Source: Orbilia blumenaviensis
Taxonomy: Eukaryota > Ascomycota > Orbiliomycetes > Orbiliales > Orbiliaceae
Reading direction: 5' to 3'
Assembly (NCBI GenBank): GCA_036872755.1
Contig: JAVHNS010000011.1
Span: 1,736,001-1,800,000 of the forward strand
DNA length: 64,000 bases
Position 1 is the stretch's first letter, and each line of letters begins with the position of its first letter. The translations under genes were made by a program, and so were the position numbers. The notes beneath the pieces were generated by a model. That model was not told the DNA's origin and did not search any database. It saw only the letters and a program-made list of their open reading frames with translations. Below are positions 36,527-47,900 of the stretch, piece by piece.

Positions 36527-37360
36527 CTCAGATAACCTCAAAGTACAATTATTTACTAGCTAGACGTTCCTTAGTAGTTCCGCTTGCATATGTTAGTTTC
36601 TTGGGGAAGGTTTTGATGTGCACAAGAGAAATCGATGAATTTCGGAAACTAGTAATGTTAGTAGCGGTGGTGGTGGGTCATATTATATACCTTTCTAGGG
36701 ACTGGAGGGCTTGTGTTGTTTATGTTGTCCGTTCCCATGACGGAGATTGGGTAAAAATTCTTCCACGAATTGACTTGCCCGTTATGCCAGTCCCGAGTTC
36801 ATGCCGAAAAAAGATTTTGTGTGTTAATACGATGTTGTTAGGGCCACCAATACAGCCATTCTTGAACATAGCAAACCCAATATCCCAAGCTAAGCTTTCG
36901 AGTATCAAACACGTTATTCCCTGAGCGACAATCGAGCGTTGATACTTGGATACGCGATGGGTTTTAGGCAACCGACATGCCTAAGCATAATCCCAGCAGC
37001 GTGCAGGTTACGGTAAAGTCTCTGTCAAGTTGGCCAATTGACTATATTAATGCCGGCAACATTTTAGATTTCAGTTCGATATGCTGCGCACATCATAACT
37101 CTTCGGAGGCCTTTTTGACCATAGCTAACGGGAACCAAAGCCGGAAAAAATTGCAGTAAAAGCATAATACAGTCGTAATTCATAGGTAGGTGAGCATCAG
37201 TATCTGCACCGCTTGGGCTAGAGCTCCACAACAGCCTGATAAAGGAGAACATGATTTATGCAAGAGGTCCACCATAAGAGCCAGCGAATCAACGAGTTCT
37301 GGTAGTGTCTAAGACCACGTTAAAGTATGATTACAAAATTATGAGAATGTGGACATCATA
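36527..37360. other. intergenic region between two minus-strand genes
   Basis: About 830 bp that should contain the glycerol kinase promoter and the 3' end of the eL8 gene. Two overlapping frames of 83 and 107 codons lie on opposite strands at 36.6-36.97 kb without recognisable features. No gene supported. Confidence 0.55.
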
Positions 37361-38632
37361 TTAGATCTTGAGCGCACTCTCCAGTGCCTTCTTCCTCTTT
37401 AATTCCTTGGCAACGGCCTAGTATTGGGTATTAGCACTGCACGAAGAACAAAAATTGGTCCAGAACTTACTTTAGCCCCTAATATATGCCCACCCCATCT
37501 CCTCCTAGAATCTTCGTATTTCTCTGTGTATCCAGATCCAATAGTTTGTACCAGCTTTGAAAGCTCACTCTTATCTTCAGACCTGACTTCCGTGAAGGCA
37601 AGCACTGCCGCAGTCTATATCCCGAACGAATTTAGAATATAGAGAGTCAAGATAGCTTCTGCAAGGGGTTGGCTTACCTTCTTGTGAACCACTGTACCAA
37701 GTCGGGCCTTTCCTTTAATAATAGCATAAGGAACGCCCATCTTCCTGCAAAGGGTTGGAAGAAAGACTACAAGCTCGATAGGATCCACATCATTCGCTAT
37801 TAGAACAAGCGAGGCCTTCTTATTTTCGATTAACCCGACCACGTGATTTAGACCATATTTGACAGTATATGGCTTCTTGCTAACATCCTCCTTCTTTTTG
37901 CCTTCACTAATGGCAGTCGCTTCCGTAGTAAGGCGTTCCTTGCGCTCAACTTTTGTTTCCGGTCTGTATTTGTTGAGAAGCTTGAAGGATTGGATTGCAG
38001 TATTCTTATCAAGGACATTCTGGAATTGAGCAATTGCTGGTGGGACCTTCAGACGAAGATTCAATATCTTTTTTTGTCGCTGGATTCGAACATATTCGGG
38101 CCATTTGACCATACGAGATAGGTTGCGTTTGGGTTGGATATCCTGACCGATCGAGAAGTTTCGTGATCGCTTTTCGATGAGTGGGTTCTGTCAAGAAATA
38201 CCATTAGGCCTGTCACGAAGGATCTATCCAGAGTTGTTCGGGTACGATACATTACCTTCTGTTTACCCTTTCCGGCACCCGCTTTTGATTGCGGGAATGG
38301 TGCGGGCGCTGTTTTCTTTCCTTTTGGGGGCTGGTCATGGAGACAGTTTCTGATCAGCAAATGAAGCAGTCAAAAAACTTGTAGCTCTAAGAGGTACCAC
38401 TCGAGATATCTCAGCGACATCAAACGACTAGCCCTCGCCCCTGTTTATGACGGTGCGAATATTCTCATGGCTGTCGCCTTCAGAATTTACTCTCGCTCCG
38501 CTCCAGCGGATCGTCAAGCCAACGACGTGATAACAATCAAATCAATGGCATTTCCTTTGAAGACTCTGAATAAAGTGGGCGAGGCTAACGGTCGATGCTT
38601 GTTCGAAAATATTTTGGACGCTTCCTTACCAT
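37361..38632 (-). CDS. RPL8: 60S ribosomal protein eL8 (L7a/Rpl8)
   Basis: Large-subunit ribosomal protein. Five exons, 38630-38632, 38256-38330, 37678-38187, 37471-37614 and 37361-37417, give 262 residues. Exon 1 is just the ATG, followed immediately by a GTAAGG donor and a 299-nt intron. Exon 2 then starts [18 protein letters not shown]. Conserved blocks follow: [84 protein letters not shown], the L7Ae-type core [54 protein letters not shown], and the basic tail [14 protein letters not shown]. The upstream ATG at 38,336 is out of frame with the conserved N-terminus, which supports the start-codon intron. First introns in fungal ribosomal genes often lie this early. Confidence 0.95.
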
Positions 38633-39054
38633 TTTGCTGTTTCCTAATGTCGGCGTTTGGCTCGTAGTCGTACTATTGATCTAGTGGTGTGTGCTTGTGG
38701 TAGTGAAAATATAAAGTACAACCGCTAAATAAAAAGTTTAGGGATTATCAAAACCGAAAGAGTTGTGTGGCGACAGGGCAAGGGTTGACACCCTAACTTA
38801 GTCTTGGCGTAAAAGGGATTTCCTAAACCAGGATATACAACAACCACAACACAAAGTCTCTGTCCCCGTTAAGCACGCAGGTGTACCAAAATTATCGAAA
38901 ATATTGATAGTGTTAAATATGAGGCGGGGTGGATACTATGTTGCTTAGTCTCGGTCCCAGACGCTGTTGACCACAACTGTGTATGTTACTATAATTGACA
39001 TTCCAACTATGGCCGTTTGATCCCGAATTCCCATTTTCCTCTTCATCACCATAG
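38633..39054. promoter_or_regulatory. eL8 promoter region and 3' end of the upstream gene
   Basis: A 420-bp spacer between the eL8 start and the stop of the paraoxonase-like gene, both on the minus strand. It must contain the eL8 promoter. I see no RAP1-like or other element I would name with confidence. Confidence 0.45.
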
Positions 39055-40715
39055 CTAGTCTGTATCTTCCTCGTCGGGTTCATTTGCGTACAAATTGCAC
39101 TCCATAATCCCTAGAAATATAAAATTAATAGGCGCCTTAAAAACCCCGTGAAAAAATTGCTTGCTTACCATGAAACGTTAACCCACTTATCCAAAACTTG
39201 TTCAAATTGTCATCTCCAACAGCAGTCGTGGAAGCATTTCCAATTAACCCCATCCGATCAACCACAATTTTCTCTATCCTTGATTCGCCTATTTCTCCTT
39301 TGTTACCGAAGTATGCCCCAAGCTCGATAAGTGACATGCGATATGACACAGAGGCGGACGGGACGTTGTTTGGTGCCCTCCAATGCCGGTCCAGGTTGCC
39401 TGGTTCTCCATGGCCAGTAAGGTATAACCACCTACCATCTTGACTTATCGCAAGGTTATCCATCACAAAATCAAAAGTGAAATCTCGAATTTTGACAAAC
39501 CCTCCCTTTTCAGTTACCTTCCCCGGGACATATCGATAGGCTGATACAGTTCCCTCTAGTATGGACGCTACGAACATCATATTGACGAGAGCCGGTGCCG
39601 AATTGAACTTGTGGTCTGGAAACCCGGCGATGCCTTCATGGTAAAGAGTTAATGCATATCTACGAAAAAAATTATTGATCACATAGTGATCCTCTGGCGT
39701 ACCATTTGCGTTGGAGAGTCGACTTTCCACCTTGCGGAATCCTGTAGATACTGAATGATAATATACAGATCCCGTGGGCAATCTCAGATATCGTTCAAGT
39801 ACCCTCCCGATTTTTGAAGAGCGGAAGTAGTGGTCGTTTGTAACAAAGAATTCATTCTGGGGAGAGCCATCCGAACTCGATACGGGGACAGCAAATATAT
39901 CATTCGGATTGACAAGGCCGTTTTGAGTGCCTTTGTTTTGGGAAATGGTTAGATTTAGCTATGTTATTAGAGTACCCTTGCTGTGTCCATTTACCGTTAT
40001 ATGTTGCCAAATGTTGAACTGCTCCAGTCCCAGATCGATATCTAAAACTTTCAACCACTGATGCATCTCTCCGGTGGTTTACCATATATATTGAAAAGTC
40101 CCCGGGTGCAACTTGCACGATATCCATACCTTCAAACGGGAATCAGTAGATAGCAGCAAGTCAGCCTAGATCTTGAAGGGGGTTCCAGCACACATGCATG
40201 CCACTGCGGAAATTTACCGTGGACACAAAAGTCAACATCCTTCGGAAAATCCGGCATCAATAGCAAAGTCAACTCTTTCGTCTACCAGCAAAAACGTTGT
40301 TTAGTCTTATACCCTGCTAATACGTACCTGATGCAGCTTATACATGTAGGAGATGGTGGATTGCAATGCGAACCTGCAGGTCGACCATATAAAGTCTATC
40401 ACGAATGACACCCCCTTCTCCAAGGGAGGCGTCGAAGCCCCCCATCGGTGGAAACCATTTTCTTCTTGAATCCCAATTCGCAACGCAAGCTGCAAAGAGG
40501 ATATTGCCGACTATTTTGAATTTTTCGCAGCCGTGAAGCCGTGACGGGTGTAATGGCAGACAAGTTTCGCGTAGATGGGCGAACTGTCGATCTGGTTCCC
40601 AAACCCGGGTCATTCCCAGAAGAACCGGGTACCTCAGCGCCCATGGCAGGATTAAGTAGGCCACCAGCAAGACCATGGCTGCCATAAAAATCATCTTCAC
40701 TGAAATTTGTTGCAT
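39055..40715 (-). CDS. paraoxonase/arylesterase-like six-bladed propeller protein
   Basis: Member of the calcium-dependent PON/arylesterase family. The natural substrate is unknown. Five exons, 40374-40715, 40218-40281, 39995-40129, 39169-39930 and 39055-39110, give 452 residues. The N-terminus has a single hydrophobic segment (MIFMAAMVLLVAYLILPWAL), a signal anchor. Family blocks are MPDFPKDVDFCVHGMDIVQV, YMVNHRRDASVVESF, GLVNPNDIFAVPVS, FFVTNDHYF (the His-bearing propeller strand), VMDNLAISQDGRWLYL, LTGHGEP and VGDDNLNKFWISGL. An earlier in-frame ATG at 40,865 would add 50 residues. I prefer 40,715 because the membrane segment then begins at the N-terminus, but the choice is open. The last exon adds only IMECNLYANEPDEEDTD. 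The exon joins all keep phase and family continuity. Confidence 0.85.
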
Positions 40716-41311
40716 TATTCTGGCGAGGGGATTTTGGTAGGATCGATGTTTCTGGGAACTACATTGCGTAAGGGCCCTATCGCATGTTAAATTCGGCTTC
40801 TTACACCAAGCTAAACGTGAACAAGGATTGAGAATAGAATGCGAAGCCAACACAACAACCAACATGGACCGGGCCGAGGTAATTCAGCACCTCTTAGCTA
40901 CCTACCTAGTATCAAGCAGTTAGGTAGGTGATCCGCAACATACTTGGGTGTTCCAGAATACAACCTTTTACATCGGAACATGGCAAAGGTAAATACAGGA
41001 TTATGCAAGTATGAGTTATATACTTATATAATACGATTTAAAATGCGGCTTAATAATTTGAGTGTAGATTCAAACGAAGCCCAAAACGAAACCAATCAAT
41101 ATTCCAAGGTGACTATTTAAGTGCCTATACCTAAATCCAACCCGTAGAGATCCTTGTATAAGGAACCAATTACACGTCGTCAGTTACGGTATTTCCGAGC
41201 TTTCGTCGCCCGAGCTCATGGAACTCAATTTATGGACCATGATAAGAATGGCCGATTTATCATGGACCGTACCCAACCTATTACAAACCGTTAGTAACGA
41301 TTCAGTCAACT
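40716..41311. other. spacer between two minus-strand genes
   Basis: About 600 bp with a short ACCTACCTAG cluster at 40,898-40,930 and AT-rich sequence around 41,000-41,050. It presumably holds the promoter of the paraoxonase-like gene and the 3' end of the fucosyltransferase-like gene. No open frame of interest. Confidence 0.55.
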
Positions 41312-43117
41312 TTAAGTTCCAAACTCATTGATATTAATAAACCATACCCAATCATCCTCAAATCCAACTTCAAGAAAGGGTTGTTTGCAGGAGGCCAACC
41401 AGGTGCAGCGCAGTGAATCTATAAGCCGGTTCCACCCGGACTTCCCTAAATGTCAGTCTAGACGCACAGTGAATTGTGGAATATAGGCTACGAAAGACCA
41501 CTGGATTTCCAAATTGGACTTAAACATACGCCCCTCGTCCCAATGAATGCATCACATTCAATCGCCATTACTAATTGCAGCATCCATTTTATTGTTAAAT
41601 CTGTCCTATTACCAAACTCCCGAAGCTGGGTCTCGGGGCCAGTATTTAGCCCTTGTCGCTGTTAGAACTGGCCATGATAGTGTGACTAGGTTCCGAAAAT
41701 TCTCACTTGGGATATCGGTCCAATACCATGTCCATCTTGAGTTGCTCCCACTGTACGAAAAGGGTGTTATACGCGCCATTGTTTTCATCTGCTCGATAAC
41801 GTTCGGGTCCTCTGTCGAGAGGAAGCCACGTTTCCAACTCCCAAGCGGATTCTCGGCAGTGAACTTCTCCGCGCGGACAACGTAGTCGTTGAATGGTACA
41901 AGGCGCATTTCAGATCTATCATTGGGTTAACCAAAGTATCGCAGTAGATTGTATATGTCCAGGAGGTTTAACCCTTTGTCACCATGCCGCACGTGCATAC
42001 TTATCGTGCCCTCGGGGAGAGGAAATGGAACATCGACCTGGTTAGGGTCACCATTTACATCCCACTGTATTCCTAGCTGTTTTGTATCTTCGCCGAGGCG
42101 GAACTGTTTCAGTCTTCGTGAAGTATCATGATTGAATCTCATGATGTAGGCCGATGCTTGCGCTCTCCACCAATACTTTAACATCTCCCCAGTGATATCC
42201 GGTTGTATTTTCTTGAGCGCCTCTTCAAATACCAGCGGTATCGGATATTTGTGTTTCCTCAGGAATGCTTCCACATCTAAGTCCAATTGCCCATCGGAAA
42301 ATATGCTCTGGGTATTACTACTCAAGCCGTGTTGAGCTTTAGATGTGCAATTACTCAATTCTTGGAATACACAGTCCAGAGATCTCCCACACCATCCAGT
42401 TCTATCCTCCGAGATAAAATGCTCTCCAGGAGATACATCGGTTGCATACAGCAAAATGCTATTTGTTTGAATTGCAACAGAAAGATAATCAGAGATACGT
42501 TGGACAATGGCCCCTAGACCGAAGGCATCATCTCCGGGAAATTTGTTGAGAATAAGGTAACGTTGTGTCCCACATTCTGATGGGTGTTGCTTCTCGTATA
42601 TGTACCGTTGCGTAATTTTAGTCAAAGCCAGAAGGCCCTACCATTGGATATTGGCATTCCTAGTCGTGCAGGTGGATTGGAATACTCTCACATGGTCATC
42701 TTGGCTTTCAATCAAGTCCAGCCAATCTTCTCGAGTTCTGATATTGTATATCGATTTAACCGCATCGCCATGAGCAAGACTCGAGGGGGTTGATTGTCCT
42801 CCAACTAGTTCTAAAAAGGCCCTTTCGGAATCGCCCAGCTTCCGTTCGATGTCGTCTCTCTTTTGCCCGGTATCCTGGGAAGCCCCCGCCGGATTCGATG
42901 GGGCTGCACCTACACTAAAAGTTGTTGTATCGATATTTGTGTTCAATAGTTCATTCCGTCTTTGGATAGATAGCTCCCAAGGCGAAAAAAAATGCCAGAG
43001 CAGTAAAAGTGCAAGTATTGTAATAAATTGGCCGGTAAACCTATAGCTGGCATGAGGTTTAAAAACGGACACCAAAAATGGGTAGATAGGTAGATACCTT
43101 CGGCGAACTGCAATCAT
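41312..43117 (-). CDS. type II membrane glycosyltransferase, GT23 (alpha-1,6-fucosyltransferase)-like
   Basis: The model is five exons, 42692-43117, 41973-42637, 41707-41915, 41530-41600 and 41312-41440, giving 499 residues. It has a short basic cytoplasmic end (MIAVRRRYLP), a membrane anchor FTGQFITILALLLLWHFFSP and a lumenal stem, as for Golgi transferases. The catalytic region has GFGxx-like FGLGAIVQRI, the sugar-nucleotide motif MHVRHGDKGSEMRLVPF (compare HVRRTDK of FUT8), WYWTDIP, then MLQLVMAIECDAFIGTRGSGWNRLIDSLRC, a clear GT23-like C-terminal block. The frame contains a TAG at 42,638-42,640 unless a 54-nt intron (42,638-42,691, GTGAGA to TAG, phase 0) is removed, so the model uses that intron. 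Without splicing, the gene would be interrupted. Donor and acceptor specificity is not readable. Confidence 0.78.
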
Positions 43118-43740
43118 ATTCAATCACTGATAATATTCTTTCAAAATGGCTCGATATCAATGGGATTCCTAAGAAGTTCATCGAATCCTTTCGCGCATTT
43201 CAAGGAGATAATTGTATATTTCGTGAAGTTTCGGAGGAGTATCGGCCGGGTAAATAAGAAATCGAGTCATGGACCCGACCGGCCCCATTGATGTTTATCC
43301 TATGGTATAATGTAGCAGATTCTAGGGGATCCCTAGCTGCCCCCTGCCACGCCCGTTAGCTAGGGCAATATACCAACAGTTTGATAATTGTTAATCTATC
43401 GTGTATTCCTGAGCTGAGGTTCCGTTACCACCTCCATGCCACATGACCAACGTACGCACATGTAACCCATGAATATGGTGGCCAAAATGTGTTAAAAGGG
43501 TATATAATATAAAACCGTACAAAATATATTACAACTTAAGCGAAGCATAAGTGTGTTAATTTTCAAAGTTGCAATTTAAGTGAGGCACAAGTGTGTTAAT
43601 TTTCCAAAGTTATGTTCAGTTACTAACGTAGCCCACGGCCCGCGAATCACCACAACGCGAATCACTAAATTTTCAACGAAATTGTGGATTTTCACGACGA
43701 AAACAATAGCAATTGTAATTATTTATTTCAAAGTAAAAAA
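43118..43740. other. transition from the gene block to the AT-rich block
   Basis: Ordinary composition up to about 43,640, then a rapid fall in GC. It holds the promoter of the fucosyltransferase-like gene, the right copy of the dispersed repeat (43,463-43,622), and a GC-rich motif with two CGCGAATCAC units at about 43,640-43,666 that looks like a transposon end. No coding sequence. Confidence 0.6.
43463..43622. repeat. dispersed repeat, right copy
   Basis: Counterpart of 709-860. This copy has an internal duplication: the AAGTGTGTTAATTTTC segment occurs twice (about 43,548 and 43,588), each preceded by a variant of AATTTAAGTGAGGCA. It has the same orientation as the left copy. Confidence 0.75.
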
Positions 43741-44046
43741 AAGAACCAAATTAAATAATAATAAATAATTATTAAAAAAGTTATTTGCATTACATGTATA
43801 TGAAATTATAAATAAAAATATAAAAAATATAAAAGTTTTATAATATAATATAATTTGTGACCGTGGAACGGCTAAACCAGATCCAAACCGCTCCACTAGT
43901 AAACTTATAATTTTTGCTAAAACAATTCTGTTAGAATTGATGGATGTCAGGCCTCGCACCCACGCGGTGGTGCACAAAATACAACAAGGTCAACATAACG
44001 GTTAAAGCTATCTGGTCCGGGTAACACAAACATGTGGTGACCCATC

Positions 44047-44185
44047 TGGAAACCCACTTGGGCAATTTCAATTCTTAAGCCAATATCAGATTAATTCCCT
44101 TAATCCAAAAATAATAAAAAATTATAATTTAATATTGTAATATATATATTTTTTAATTTATAATTATAATTAAAATCATATTTTT
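44047..44185. repeat. dispersed repeat H, copy 1
   Basis: Matches 51,952-52,140 in direct orientation: AACCCACTTGGGCAATTTCA / AACCCACTTAGATAATTTTA, TTAAGCCAATATCAGATTAA / TTAAGCTAATATTAGATCAA, AATAATAAAAAATTA, and TATAATTATAATTAAAATCAT / TATAATTATAATTAAGATCAT. The differences are mainly transitions. It sits beside a GC island (43,850-44,050) that includes a TGTCAGGCCTCGCACCC stretch. Confidence 0.7.
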
Positions 44186-44836
44186 AATTATTATAATATA
44201 TATATTTTTATATATATAATTTTATATATTAAAAAATTATTTTTCAATTTATTATTATAAATATTTTACAATTATTCATAACATCTATTAAAAAAAATAA
44301 ATTAATATAAAATATTTTATAAAACTTAACAAATTTTAAACTTTTGGATTTTAAATTTTTGGAAAGTAGTGGAATGTAATAGTTTATTTTATGATTTAAA
44401 GATAATAATTTAATTATAATTATTTAATTTATAAAATTAATTAATAAATTAAATAAATTTATAAATAATTACAACAAAACATAAATTTTTATTTATTAGA
44501 TGAGATTATTCTTTAATTTTAATTACTAAATATTTAAAAATAATAAAAAATATAAAATTAATTTTATTTTTAATTAATTATAAGGTATTATAATTAAATA
44601 ATCCAAATTTTTAATAATTTTAATAAATATAAATAAAATTTTTTTAGAGTTAGTAATATAGAAAATATTTAAATAAATTATTATAACTTATTTTAAAAAT
44701 TTAAATAAAAAAGAAGTAATTAGACTTATTATTTTAAAGATATAATAAAAAAACAAAATTATTGATTATATAATTTGCTTTAATATATTATAAGTTAAAT
44801 TATTTTTATAATATAAAAATATTTTATATATTTTTT

Positions 44837-44918
44837 GTTATAAAAATTTTAAAAAAAAAATTTAGAAAATTATTTTTGTTATAAAAATTTTAAAAAAAAA
44901 ATTTAGAAAATTATTTTT
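44837..44918. repeat. perfect 41-bp tandem duplication
   Basis: Two identical 41-bp units, each beginning GTTATAAAAATTTT, lie head to tail. Being identical inside an AT-saturated region, the duplication probably arose after AT conversion, or escaped it because it is short. A similar imperfect duplication of about 35 bp lies near 46,905-46,980. Confidence 0.85.
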
Positions 44919-47900
44919 GTTATAATTAATAATATATTAAAAAAATTTGAAGATTTATAAAAATTTATATAATTAATAATTTATATTAAAAAATTATAAA
45001 ATTTATATATTAAAAATTATTAAATTTAAAATAATTTATCTTATAATTTATAAATTTAAATTATATTATAATAAATTATATTAATATTAAATTAATTAAA
45101 TTTTATAAAAATAAATATTTTTTAATAAAAAAAATTATCTTTTAATAAATATAAACATTATAAAATAAATAATTTTTACTTTAAATATAGAAAATCTAAT
45201 TATATAATAAAATAATATTATAATAATATACAATATAAAAAATTAAAAAAATAATAAAAACAATAAAATTCTTATTATTTAAAAAAAAAAATATTTATAT
45301 TATATATAGTGTTATATTAATAATAATATGTAAAATAAAATTATTAAAAAAATATTTTAATTATTTAATAATAAAAATAATATTATTATAAAACAATAAG
45401 ATAATATGAATTAGAGTATTAATAAATTGTGGTGTATTTAACAATTTTATAATAATATAATTTATAGTGAAATATAATATATTTTTAATAAAAAAAAAAA
45501 AATTTATATTATTTAAAAGAGTAAATAATATCTTATTAAGCTATAATATTACATATAAAATAAAAAATTTAAAAATAAAAATAAATAATTTTAAAAAATT
45601 TATTTTTTTTAATATTATAAAAATTAAATTATTTAATTTTATATTAAAATTTATATAATTATATAAAAATAATTTAAATATTAATTAAAATATAGATTAT
45701 TTTTTAATATAATAAATTATAAAATTTTATATTATTATTATAAAATTAATTAAAGTAAAATAATTTAACTTTTTATTAAAAAATTTTATATTAATAAAAA
45801 TAATAATTTTAAAAAAAATTATTTCTTAAAATAAATTAATATAACACATATTAAAAAAATATATTAATTTCACAAATTTAAAAAAAAAAAATAATAAATA
45901 AATTATTAAAATATTAATTTTAAAATTATAAAATTTTATTAATACAAAATATTGTATTTTTTTTTAAATTAATTTATAAGTTTTTTTTAATTAAAAATAA
46001 AATATTAAAATTATATATAAAAAAAATAAAATTAAAAAATTTTATTTGTAAATTTTTTTTATTAATAAAAATATTTATTTTTTTTATAAAAAAAAAAGAT
46101 GGTTTACTATAATTTTATATAAATTATTAAATATTTAATAATATAATAATAAAAAATTAATATTTATTATTTTTAATAAATAAATTTTTTAATTAATTAT
46201 AAAATATTAAAATATTTATTAAATTAAATTTAAAAAAAATTTATAATTTAATATATATTATAATAAAAAAAAAAATAATATTTAAAATAATATAATTTTT
46301 ATAAATATTTAATAATATTATTTAAATTAATAAATATATTAATAATTTTCTAATTGTTATTAAATATATTATTTTATAATTTACTGAATATTTTTGTTAT
46401 TATTTATTTAAATGATATTTTAATTTTTTTAAAAAATTATAAATGTCATATAAAATATATATATACTGTATTATAATAATTTAAAATAATATTATTATAT
46501 ATTAAAATAAAAAAATATAAGTTTTATAAAAAAAAAGTGGATTTTTTAAATTTTATTATATTAATTTATAATATCTTAATAAATAAAAACAAAATAAAAA
46601 TTATATATTAATAAAAAACTTTTCAAAATATAAAATAATTATAATTTTTTTTAAATTTTATAAATTTTTATTATTAATTTTTTATAAAACACAACACTAT
46701 AATAAAATTAATTATAAAATTTTTATTAAAAAAAAAGATATAAAAATAAAGTAAAAAATAATAAATTATATTTAAACATATTAAAAAAAAATTTATAATA
46801 AAAATAATATTATTATACTACAATTAAAAATAATATATTATAATTAAAATTAATATTTTTGAATTTAAAATTAAAATTTATTTTTTAAAATAAAATAAAA
46901 AAAATTATTAATATTTTATTTATTTTTAAAACAAAAAATTATTAATATTTTATTTATTTTTAAAACAAAAAAATATTAAAAATAAAAAAAAACTATAAAA
47001 TTTTTAATTAAAAAATATTAATAATAATTAAAATATTATAATATTAAACAACATATTTAAAAAAAAATTTAATTTTAAATTATTATTTATAATAATTATT
47101 AAAATTTAATTTATTTTATAATTTTAAAATAATTTAATATAAAATAAATTAAATAATTTAAGAAATTAATAAATTATAATTTTATTATTTAATATTATCC
47201 AAAAAAAAATAATATGATAATAAATATATTATTTTATTAAATAAAATATATAAAAAAATATAATAAATTATTATTATTTTTATTATTAAAAATAAAATAA
47301 TTAATTATATAAATATATAATAAATCATTTAATATTTTAATATTAATATTTATTAAATTTTTATAAAATATTAATAATATTAAAAAAATATATTTTAAAA
47401 ATAAGAAAATAAAATATATTATTAATCTTATATAATGAGATGATATGGTATATATAATAAGTTATATATTAAAAAAAAATAATATATTATAATTTAAAAA
47501 CAAATTATATATATTTAATATTTTAAAATTATATAAAAATATAATATATTATATATATGATATTTTTTTAATAAATTATTTTAATTATTATAAAATATAA
47601 AAATTATTTTTTAAAAATTATTATTTTTTAAAATATATTAAATTTATTTATAAATATATTATAAAATATAATATTTATTAATAAAATAAAATAATTAAAA
47701 AATTTAAAAAAAAAACTATTATTATTTTTAATATTAAATATATTATAATATAATATTTTTATAAATTTTATTATTAAATTATTTTTATTATAAAATTTTA
47801 TATTAAAAAATATAAACCTAAAATTTAATATAATTTAAATAATAATAAATAAATTAATTAAATTTATATATTTTATATTATTTTATAATAAACTGTATAT

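Noticed and set aside
36601..36971. Opposed 107- and 83-codon frames in the glycerol kinase upstream region
   Set aside because: Mutually antisense, no similarity to known proteins, and located where the kinase promoter should be.
38061..38336. ATG at 38,336 as the start of the eL8 protein
   Set aside because: It is out of frame with the conserved PPKGKK N-terminus. The ATG at 38,632 followed by a GT donor fits.
45467..45658. 63-codon Lys/Ile/Asn-rich frame
   Set aside because: Composition is that expected of random AT sequence, with no homology or context.
46905..46980. CRISPR-like or satellite array in AT sequence
   Set aside because: Only two imperfect adjacent copies, with no spacers of constant length.
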